A stretch of 29,119 nucleotides of DNA, taken from the NCBI GenBank assembly GCA_031549115.1, contig JAVBQJ010000101.1, positions 1-29,119 on the forward strand. Reading direction: 5' to 3'. Shown here piece by piece: positions 8,225 to 14,224 of this stretch. A program made the position numbers and the translations under genes. The notes beneath the pieces were generated by a model, which was not told the origin of the DNA, ran no database searches, and worked only from the letters and a program-made list of their open reading frames with translations. The DNA comes from JAVBQJ01 sp031549115 (GTDB lineage: Bacteria > Verrucomicrobiota > Lentisphaeria > Victivallales > Victivallaceae). Numbering within the stretch: the first letter of the stretch is position 1; every line of letters begins with the position of its first letter.

Positions 8225-8253
8225 CAACTTGTATGGCGTGGGTATACAAGTTG
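8225..8253. promoter_or_regulatory. 10-bp inverted repeat upstream of the cassette 1 promoter
   Basis: CAACTTGTAT, nine bases, ATACAAGTTG: a perfect 10-bp inverted repeat 35 bases upstream of the -35 box. The half-site TTGTAT/ATACAA resembles the TTGTAC/GTACAA half-sites of AraR, a regulator with the same GntR-LacI layout, but the 9-base spacer is unlike the AraR box. It also lies just 3' of the lipoprotein gene, so it could form a hairpin in that transcript, but no T-run follows. Confidence 0.5.
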
Positions 8254-8259
8254 GCGGGG

Positions 8260-8793
8260 TTACGGTCCGGGCAGCTCCATGATTTCCGCGTCGGCGATTG
8301 TGGCCTCGCCCAGGCCGATCCCCCAGACTTGCAACTCGGTCGAATGGGGTGGTTCCGGACTTTTTTCCTCCTCGGTCTGATAATACATCCAGGTGACTTT
8401 CGACTCCTTGTCGCTGATGAACTCCGCATAGGCAAAGACGTGGAAACCTTCATCACGCAATTGCAAACGGCCGAAGAAGTCATGCTCCTGAATGTTCGAT
8501 AAGCCGTTTTCCCGGCGGATGATACTGCAGGAGCCCACGGTTTTATCGGGGAGCGTGAGGCGCGGGGTGGCCAGCCGGGTGCCGTCCGTATCGGTGACTT
8601 TGAACTCCAGAAAATGATACAATTCGCCGTCTTGCCGGAAGCGCTTGGCATTCCAGCCCACCGAAGGTTTCGTACAAGTCCTTGTCTCCGGTTCCGACTG
8701 ATTTTGTGGTTTGCAGGCGGCAAGGCATGGCGCCAGAAACGCCGCTGCCAGCAGCGGCAGCAGAATCCGCAGGGTTTTGTCCGATATTCTCAT
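8260..8793 (-). CDS. Putative lipoprotein of unknown function
   Basis: A 177-residue protein with a lipoprotein signal peptide: basic start (MRISDKTLR), hydrophobic core and lipobox LAAC with the lipidated Cys at residue 27. The mature part is predicted beta-rich (LYHFLEFKVTDTDGTRL; EGFHVFAYAEFISDKESKV) and I do not recognise a domain. AAGGAG lies six bases before the ATG at 8793; the open frame continues far upstream but only as a shadow of the next gene. It follows the zinc-ribbon gene on the same strand after 152 bases and probably has its own promoter. Confidence 0.75.
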   Translation of the reverse strand: MRISDKTLRILLPLLAAAFLAPCLAACKPQNQSEPETRTCTKPSVGWNAKRFRQDGELYHFLEFKVTDTDGTRLATPRLTLPDKTVGSCSIIRRENGLSNIQEHDFFGRLQLRDEGFHVFAYAEFISDKESKVTWMYYQTEEEKSPEPPHSTELQVWGIGLGEATIADAEIMELPGP

Positions 8794-8848
8794 GATTTCT
8801 CCTTGCTGTGAAAAGGTGATTTCTCGAATATCTCCGCCGACAATCATT

Positions 8849-8877
8849 AATTTACACGAATGGATTCGGGAATGCAA
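8849..8877 (-). promoter_or_regulatory. Candidate promoter of the lipoprotein gene
   Basis: On the minus strand TTGCAT (8877-8872), 17 bases, TAAATT (8854-8849). The hexamers are only moderate matches, but the spacing is ideal and the region is AT-rich. Confidence 0.3.
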
Positions 8878-8945
8878 GTTTACATTTGTAGACTTTTGAA
8901 ATATTTTTTCCCGGATCGCTGCCGACACGGCGTCAAGAGCGCTTC

Positions 8946-9875
8946 TCAGTCGCCGATTTTGATGTTGATACTGCTGCCGGTGCGCAGTTGCGGCGGCCGC
9001 GGGAAGGGGCCCGGAGCCGGTCGCGGCGCGACGTAGATAAAACCGGAGTTGTTGCGCTCCAGCCGGTTGACACGGCCGAACAGGTTGCCGAGATCGCGGT
9101 TGATCTGATTGAAATCCGTGTTCAGCGTGTCGATGCTGTCGGCCAATTGGCCGGTATATTGGGTCAGCGCCGTCACATTCTGATTCAGGATGACCAGGTT
9201 GTCGTTGGCGGCCTTGCTCAACTGGCTGATCGCGGAATAGACCTTGGCGAAAGCGCCCTTCGGCGAGTACAATTCGTTGATCGCGCCGTGAACCTGGGCG
9301 AATGCCTGCTCCAGCGACTGGTTTTCGACCATCGCGGACAACTGGTCGAGGGTGGCGGTGTATTTGCTCTGCCAGGCGCGGATGCCGTTCTGGGTTTGCA
9401 GCAAAGTGTCCAACTGTTCTTTCAGGTCGTTGAAGTCCTGTACCGCGACTGGCGGCGCCGGCTCGCTCTTCGGCGGCGGCTCGACGGCGGCGGTTGCCGC
9501 GGGCTGCTGCCGCGTCTGGCCGGCGCTGCGAAGTTCCGCGATTTCCCGCTTCAGGTTCCGGGTTTCTCCCAACAGCGCAAAGACGGCGAAAGCCAGCAGC
9601 GCCAGCCCGGCGAATGTCACGATCCCGAGCGCCAGCGCGGCCGTCGGCAGCTTGCGCGAAGCCGATATTTCGTGGATGACCGGTGCCGATCGCGGAGCCG
9701 GGGAGGGGGCTGCCGGCATCGTCGGTGCCGGGGCGGGCGCTGTCGCACCGGCTTCCACCGGCTCCGCCATGCCGCCGTGGAATTGCTCGCCGCAATACAG
9801 ACAACGGTAACTCTTATCCGGGGTCGGCGTATCGACTTCATAATGCTGATGACAGAATGGACAACTGATTTTCAT
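8946..9875 (-). CDS. Zinc-ribbon, transmembrane, coiled-coil protein of unknown function
   Basis: A 309-residue protein with four parts. Residues 5-28 form a CxxC...CxxC zinc ribbon (Cys5, Cys8, Cys25, Cys28), like the MJ0042-type N-terminal fingers. Residues about 40-70 are an Ala/Pro-rich linker. Residues about 78-103 form one transmembrane helix. The rest, about 110-270, has long runs of Leu/Gln/Asn with heptad-like spacing (LEQAFAQVHGAINELY; TGQLADSIDTLNTDFNQINR), consistent with coiled coils, ending in a Pro-rich tail. The finger should be cytoplasmic and the coiled coil in the periplasm. GGAGG lies before the ATG. It follows xerC by 61 bases on the same strand. No function can be assigned. 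Confidence 0.75.
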   Translation of the reverse strand: MKISCPFCHQHYEVDTPTPDKSYRCLYCGEQFHGGMAEPVEAGATAPAPAPTMPAAPSPAPRSAPVIHEISASRKLPTAALALGIVTFAGLALLAFAVFALLGETRNLKREIAELRSAGQTRQQPAATAAVEPPPKSEPAPPVAVQDFNDLKEQLDTLLQTQNGIRAWQSKYTATLDQLSAMVENQSLEQAFAQVHGAINELYSPKGAFAKVYSAISQLSKAANDNLVILNQNVTALTQYTGQLADSIDTLNTDFNQINRDLGNLFGRVNRLERNNSGFIYVAPRPAPGPFPRPPQLRTGSSINIKIGD

Positions 9876-9936
9876 GGTGCACCTCCGTGTGCGTTGCGTT
9901 CACTTCACCATATCACGCTTTGGCGCTTTTTCAAGT

Positions 9937-10881
9937 TTATTTGGCGCGCGGATGGGCGCTGCGGTAGACTTCGCGCAGCCGCTCGGTTGAAACATGGGTG
10001 TAAATCTGGGTGGTGGAGAGATTCTCGTGTCCCAAGAGCTCCTGGACGCTGCGCAGGTCGGCGCCCGCATCCAGCAGGTGGGTCGCGAACGAATGCCGCA
10101 GTTTATGCGGCGTCATATCCGGCGGCAGTCCGGCCTCGGCCAGATAGAATTTCAAATTGCGCTGGGCGCTCCGCGCGGTCAGGCGTTCGCCGTCCTTGTT
10201 GTTGACGAAGAGCGGCGCTTGCGGCCGCTTGTCGGCGCAGCGCAACGGGCGCAGTTTCATGTAGATGCGCAGCGCGTTGAGCGCCGAGTTGCCGAGCGCC
10301 GCCAGCCGTTCTTTTTTGCCTTTGCCGCGCACCCGCATGATTGCGCCGACCATATCGACGTCGCCGAGATTGAGACCGGTTGCTTCGCTGATACGCAAAC
10401 CGCCGGAGTAGATCACCTCCCACAGCGCGGTATCGCGGGCGACCGCGAATTCGACGCTGTCTTCGCCGGCGGTACGTTGTTCGGCTTGCGCGGTGCTCCA
10501 GTATTGCCGGACTCCGGAGATCAGCCGGTCGATGCCTTCGACCGACATCACTTTCGGCAATGTCGCATCTTTTTTGATCGCCGGGAGCCGTTCGAACGGA
10601 TTGGCTTCGACGCGCTCCTCGCGCACCATGAAGCGGTAGAAGCTGCGCATGCTCGAAATCTTGCGCATGATCGAGGTTTTGGCCAGCTGACGGTTGAATA
10701 ATTCGAAGACGAAAGCGCGGGCTTTGTCCCGGTCGATGCTCTTCCAGTTTTCGAAATTTTCATCGCCGTCGGCGATGACGGCGAGAAACTGGCCGATGTC
10801 CATGCGGTAGTTGGCGACGGTGTTGGGACTCGCCTGTTTTTCCAGTTCGAGATATTGGAGAAAAGAATCGATAGTTTTCAT
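9937..10881 (-). CDS. xerC: Tyrosine recombinase XerC/XerD family
   Basis: A 314-residue tyrosine site-specific recombinase. Residues about 1-95 are the SAM-like core-binding domain (SPNTVANYRMDIGQFL). The catalytic set is complete: Arg163 (GGLRISE), Lys187 (RGKGKKER), His259 and Arg262 (HKLRHSFATH), His285 (LGHENLSTTQ) and the nucleophile Tyr294. Length, the LLDAGADLRSVQELLGH block and the C-terminal HPRAK are typical of XerC/XerD, which resolve chromosome dimers at dif. No integron, phage or transposon genes are next to it, which favours the housekeeping role; XerC versus XerD is not certain. The ATG at 10881 is preceded by GGAAGG at eight bases; the TTG three bases upstream is less likely. 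It is divergent from the SH3b gene. Confidence 0.9.
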   Translation of the reverse strand: MKTIDSFLQYLELEKQASPNTVANYRMDIGQFLAVIADGDENFENWKSIDRDKARAFVFELFNRQLAKTSIMRKISSMRSFYRFMVREERVEANPFERLPAIKKDATLPKVMSVEGIDRLISGVRQYWSTAQAEQRTAGEDSVEFAVARDTALWEVIYSGGLRISEATGLNLGDVDMVGAIMRVRGKGKKERLAALGNSALNALRIYMKLRPLRCADKRPQAPLFVNNKDGERLTARSAQRNLKFYLAEAGLPPDMTPHKLRHSFATHLLDAGADLRSVQELLGHENLSTTQIYTHVSTERLREVYRSAHPRAK

Positions 10882-10897
10882 CAAAAAAGCCTTCCGG

Positions 10898-10959
10898 AAC
10901 GATTGAAAAAAACGGAAACCAAGTTACATTACTGTAGATGTTCAATCGTTATTTTTCAA
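10898..10959. promoter_or_regulatory. Divergent promoter region with a 10-bp inverted repeat
   Basis: AACGATTGAA (10898-10907) and TTCAATCGTT (10941-10950) form a perfect 10-bp inverted repeat 33 bases apart, between xerC and the SH3b gene. On the plus strand TTGAAA (10903-10908), 16 bases, TACATT (10925-10930) fits a promoter for the SH3b gene. On the minus strand TTGAAA (10959-10954), 17 bases, TACAGT (10936-10931) fits one for xerC. The -10 boxes are adjacent, so the two promoters would compete. Confidence 0.4.
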
Positions 10960-10972
10960 GGGAGAGGTCATC

Positions 10973-11755
10973 ATGCACTGGCAAAAAATTCTACTGGTGA
11001 TGTTGCTGACCGGCGCGTTGGAACTTTGGGGCGCGGCGGAAGGCACGGTAAAGGCCGAGAGCCTGACGGTTCGCGCCCAGCCGACGGCGCAATCCGTCAG
11101 TCTGGGGGCATTCAAAAAAGGCGATAAGATCAAGATCCTGTCCTCGGCCAAAGGCTGGTTCCGGGTAACTCTGCCCGCCGATACGCCCGTATGGATCAGT
11201 GCCGACCTGGTAGCCGACGGCAAAATCCGGGTGCGCCGCGCCAATTTGCGCAGCAGCTCCTCCACCGATTCAGCTGTGGTCGGGCAGGCCGACCAGAACA
11301 CCGCGGTCGAAGTGCTCGACAACAGCGTCAAGGATTGGCTGAAAATCAAGTGCCCGCCGAGTGTCGCCCTGACCGGTTACGTGAATGCCTCCTTTGTGGA
11401 TGCCGCAAAAGACGCCGGCGGCGAAACCGCCGATCCGGTGAAACCTCTGCCCACGGACAATTCCAAGGATAAATTTGCCGAATTACGCGAACACATCAAA
11501 GGGCAGAAACCGCGCGAAGTCACCATCGTCGGCGCATTGAGCCCGCTGGAAAACCGCCAGAGCGTGATGGGAATCGAGTATTATATTTTCGAATTCAAAG
11601 GCGAGGGCAAGGAACCGTTGTGGCTCGGCTTCCTCTACGGCAAACAGAACCTCAAGAGCTTCGAAGGCAAGAAAATCAAAGTCCGCGCCAACCGCTATAC
11701 CATCGACGGCTGGGACAAGCCGGTATTCGAAGTGATTTCGGTGGTGGAGCAGTAG
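10973..11755 (+). CDS. Exported protein with two SH3b domains
   Basis: A 260-residue exported protein. Residues 1-21 are a signal peptide (MHWQKILLVMLLTGALELWG). Two bacterial SH3 domains follow: about 24-80 (ESLTVRAQPTAQSVSLGAFKK, then GWFRVTLP) and about 84-145 (RANLRSSSSTDSAVVGQ, then DWLKIKCP). SH3b domains usually bind cell-wall peptides. After an acidic linker, residues about 178-260 form a small beta-rich domain (KKIKVRANRYTIDGWDKPVF) that may be an OB-like fold. It is likely periplasmic; a peptidoglycan role is inferred from the domain only. GGGAGAGG precedes the ATG. It has no neighbour on the same strand and is followed by a copy of the dispersed repeat. Confidence 0.8.
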   Translation: MHWQKILLVMLLTGALELWGAAEGTVKAESLTVRAQPTAQSVSLGAFKKGDKIKILSSAKGWFRVTLPADTPVWISADLVADGKIRVRRANLRSSSSTDSAVVGQADQNTAVEVLDNSVKDWLKIKCPPSVALTGYVNASFVDAAKDAGGETADPVKPLPTDNSKDKFAELREHIKGQKPREVTIVGALSPLENRQSVMGIEYYIFEFKGEGKEPLWLGFLYGKQNLKSFEGKKIKVRANRYTIDGWDKPVFEVISVVEQ

Positions 11756-11833
11756 TTCCTCATGTACGGCGACGGCCGGTGGGCCGTGGAAGGGGACTCG
11801 ACAGGATGCGGCGGATGATTGTGCGCCGCTGTT

Positions 11834-12268
11834 GCGGCTTGAGTGTGGTGAGTTTGGATGGCGGATGCGGGGCCGCATTGCGCCCCGGCGTACGCGGGGG
11901 CCAGCCCCTCCCAACCCGGATCGCTCAGCCGCTCGGCTTCACGTTTTTTCCGCCAAGTGGCGGAAAAAACTCTCTTCGGTCACGAAAGCGCTACCGCGTT
12001 TTCGTGACCGACCCCCTCAGCGCGCTGAAGCGCGCCGTTCGCCGGGGGAGGCTTCGTGCCGCGCTCCTTGGCGCGAGCTCCGCTGCGCCAATTCCTAGCT
12101 GGCCAGGTCGCGCCTGACCGGCGCTCCCCCATACGCGCTCACGAGTGAGTGACACTGCAATGGATGCGCGACAACGGTTCCTCTACTGTCGGTGGCGCGC
12201 CACGAATGGCTATATGGCGTGCCATACAGCCTGTCCGTAGTCGTCCGTTGTTATGCGCACACTGGCCC
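11834..12268 (+). repeat. Dispersed hairpin-rich intergenic repeat, copy A
   Basis: First of three copies, beginning 79 bases after the SH3b stop codon. It contains a 28-base palindrome at 11943-11970 (arms GTTTTTTCCGCCA and its complement, centre AG), a hairpin GGTCACGAAA...TTTCGTGACC at 11978-12008, a stem GCGCGCT-GA-AGCGCGC at 12020-12035, a stem TTGGCGC...GCGCCAA at 12068-12091, GCGCC-TGACC-GGCGC just after, and TATGGC-GT-GCCATA near the end. Two stems differ from copy B by compensatory changes. The end near 12268 is set by similarity to copy C. Confidence 0.75.
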
Positions 12269-12308
12269 ATCTGCCGCAGTCGGCATCTCCCTCCGTTTCG
12301 CAAATACT

Positions 12309-12324
12309 TTCTTATCGATAAGAA
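12309..12324. promoter_or_regulatory. Operator 1 of the cassette 2 LacI regulator
   Basis: TTCTTATCGATAAGAA is a perfect 16-base palindrome with the central CG common in LacI-family operators. It lies 15 bases upstream of the -35 box. Confidence 0.6.
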
Positions 12325-12339
12325 TTTTCAATTCCGCTA

Positions 12340-12368
12340 TTGACAAACATCATTTTATTTGCTATAAT
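12340..12368 (+). promoter_or_regulatory. Perfect-consensus sigma-70 promoter of cassette 2
   Basis: TTGACA (12340-12345), exactly 17 bases, TATAAT (12363-12368). All 12 consensus bases match. The start site would be near 12375, about 30 bases before the lacI-type ATG. Such a strong promoter needs tight repression, in line with palindromes on both sides. Confidence 0.85.
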
Positions 12369-12386
12369 AATAAAAAGAAACAAACA

Positions 12387-12404
12387 TTTCAAATCGATAA
12401 GAAA
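12387..12404. promoter_or_regulatory. Operator 2 of the cassette 2 LacI regulator
   Basis: TTTC-AA-ATCGAT-AA-GAAA keeps the right half and core of operator 1 (ATCGATAAGAA) with two mismatches in the left arm. It ends one base before the regulator start codon, so it covers the early transcript and the ribosome binding region. The centres of the two operators are 79 bases apart. Confidence 0.5.
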
Positions 12405-12405
12405 A

Positions 12406-13473
12406 ATGGCAATTACGATTTACGACATCGCCCGCGAGGCGAATATGAGTCATACCACCGTGAGTATGGCGTTGCGGGACATGCCGCAGGTGAAAATGGC
12501 GACCCGGCGGAAAATCCGGGAGCTGGCCGACCGCCTGGGTTACCAGCCGAATCAGGTCGCGGTGTCGCTGAAAGCCGGTTGCAGCCGCCGGATCGCGTTG
12601 ATCATGCCGGAGGGAACGCTGCAGTTGAACCATCCCCTGATCGAGCAATTCGGAGCGTTGTGCCACCAGAATTCGTATGAGATGGTATTGCTGCAATTGG
12701 CGCCGGAGCCGGAGCGGATCCGTGATTTATTCGAAGGATTGCTGCAGGGCGGCTATGACGCCGCAGTCACCTATCTGTATGATTTCACGTCGGTGCGCGA
12801 TTTGCTGGAACGGTTTCTGGCGCAGAAGAAACCGCTGGCGCTGGTGGGGCCGCCGCTGGACTTCGAGCCGCGGCCCGGACTTTTCGCGCTGAACATCGAT
12901 AACTCCGCGGCGGTGCGGGGCGCCGTCAGAATGCTGATGGCGTTGGGGCATCGCCATATTGCCCATACGATCCCGCCGGAATTCAAGGTCTGTAATTCCG
13001 CCAGCAACCGGGCGATTCGGAGCACACTGCTGGAAAACGGTGTCAACGATTGGGAACCGGAATTTTTTTACTCGTCCACATGGTCGTCAAATTGGATCCG
13101 TTGCGGCTATCAATCGGCGCAGCTCCTGCTCAAGAACAAACCCGAAACCACGGCGATTCAATGCGCGAATGATTTGTTCGCCTGCGGCATGATCCGGGGA
13201 TTGCAGGACCTCGGCATCCGGGTTCCCGAAGATATTTCCGTCATCGGCTCCGACAATACCGAATACGGCGAATTCTTTTCGGTTTCGTTGTCTTCGTTCG
13301 ACCTGCGGTTGGCCGACACGGCCAGGGCATTGTGGCAGTGGTTGAGCCGGCAGTTGCTGTGGCCGGATTGGGATACGATCCCGGAGGTCGTCACCCTCCA
13401 GGGTAATCTGGTGGTCCGGGAATCCACCGGCAAGGTGCGCGATTATGCGCGGTTGACGGATAAAAAAGGTTGA
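12406..13473 (+). CDS. LacI-family transcriptional regulator (cassette 2)
   Basis: A 355-residue LacI-family repressor. Residues 2-57 are the DNA-binding headpiece (ITIYDIAREANMSHTTVSMA, then the hinge-helix region LGYQPNQVAVSLKAG). Residues about 62-340 are the sugar-binding two-lobe fold (QCANDLFACGMIRGLQDLGIRVPEDISVIGSDNTEYG is the family's effector and dimer region). The ATG at 12406 is used because the headpiece starts there and the promoter lies just upstream; the longer frame would start inside the -35 box. The ribosome binding site is weak (AAGAAAA). It leads the operon with the pseudopilin 27 bases downstream and the 1000-residue hydrolase. Two palindromes around the promoter point to autorepression. 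The effector is unknown. Confidence 0.9.
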   Translation: MAITIYDIAREANMSHTTVSMALRDMPQVKMATRRKIRELADRLGYQPNQVAVSLKAGCSRRIALIMPEGTLQLNHPLIEQFGALCHQNSYEMVLLQLAPEPERIRDLFEGLLQGGYDAAVTYLYDFTSVRDLLERFLAQKKPLALVGPPLDFEPRPGLFALNIDNSAAVRGAVRMLMALGHRHIAHTIPPEFKVCNSASNRAIRSTLLENGVNDWEPEFFYSSTWSSNWIRCGYQSAQLLLKNKPETTAIQCANDLFACGMIRGLQDLGIRVPEDISVIGSDNTEYGEFFSVSLSSFDLRLADTARALWQWLSRQLLWPDWDTIPEVVTLQGNLVVRESTGKVRDYARLTDKKG

Positions 13474-13500
13474 ATCCATAATAACGAAAGGATGGGACGT

Positions 13501-14211
13501 ATGCGAAAGAGTTTTACGTTGATTGAGTTGTTGGTAGTGATTGCGATCATCGCGATTCTTGCCAGTATGCTGTTGCCGGCATTGTCGAAGGCGCGGGCGG
13601 CGGCGCAGGCGGCCAGTTGCATGAACAATCTCAAGCAGTTGGGGCTGTCGTTTCAGTTTTACACCGATGACAACCAGGAATACTTCCCGCCGACGAATGG
13701 CGCCGACAAGAACGCGGAGCTGGAAAAATGGTCCGACAACTGGGCGTACAAGCTGCATGCCAATCACTATGCCCAGGGCGGCCGTGCGATGGTGTGTCCG
13801 GCAATTTCGGGGAAATATACCACCGGCGCCGACAGCATCCTGAATACGCCGAATGAAGCCTGGGTTTATGTCTACAGCTCCTACGGTTACAACGCCGGCT
13901 TCATCGGCAGCCATGTGTGGATCGACGATAAGGCGTTCCCGACCCTGAAGCAAAGCCTGATGGCGAGTCCGTCGCAATTGCTTGTGGCGGCCGATTCGGC
14001 GCAGACTATGGATGACGATACCGTCGAGGGCTTTTTCACGCTCTCGTATAATCCGGCCACCGTCCGATGGAGCCGGATCGACGACCGCCATAACAACGGC
14101 GCCAATATTCTTTACGGCGACGGACATGTCGCCGCGTTCAAGAAAGCGCAAGCGGAATACTGCGATACGTCGAATCCGGATATGCGCTTCTGGAATCCGT
14201 ACAACAATTGA
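13501..14211 (+). CDS. Pseudopilin-like protein with H-X9-DG motif (cassette 2)
   Basis: A 236-residue paralogue of the cassette 1 and 3 pseudopilins. It begins MRKSFTLIELLVVIAIIAIL, a class III prepilin signal and hydrophobic helix. The H-X9-DG motif starts at His197 (HNNGANILYGDG). The ATG at 13501 is chosen over that at 13492 because GAAAGGA lies eight bases before it, while it directly abuts the earlier ATG. The middle of the protein (residues about 55-180) has little in common with the other two copies. The hydrolase gene starts 13 bases after its stop. Confidence 0.88.
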   Translation: MRKSFTLIELLVVIAIIAILASMLLPALSKARAAAQAASCMNNLKQLGLSFQFYTDDNQEYFPPTNGADKNAELEKWSDNWAYKLHANHYAQGGRAMVCPAISGKYTTGADSILNTPNEAWVYVYSSYGYNAGFIGSHVWIDDKAFPTLKQSLMASPSQLLVAADSAQTMDDDTVEGFFTLSYNPATVRWSRIDDRHNNGANILYGDGHVAAFKKAQAEYCDTSNPDMRFWNPYNN

Positions 14212-14224
14212 TGGAGAATCACCG

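Noticed and set aside
8794..9804. Upstream extension of the lipoprotein frame into the zinc-ribbon gene
   Set aside because: The frame stays open by chance. The signal peptide, lipobox and AAGGAG fix the start at 8793, and the zinc-ribbon protein occupies the other frame.
9937..10881. The tyrosine recombinase as an integrase of a mobile island
   Set aside because: Its sequence is typical of housekeeping XerC/XerD and there is no adjacent tRNA, attachment-site pair, phage or plasmid gene.
11772..11787. Hairpin ACGGCC-GGTG-GGCCGT after the SH3b gene as a terminator
   Set aside because: The stem is only six base pairs and no T-run follows; it is not distinct from chance in GC-rich DNA.
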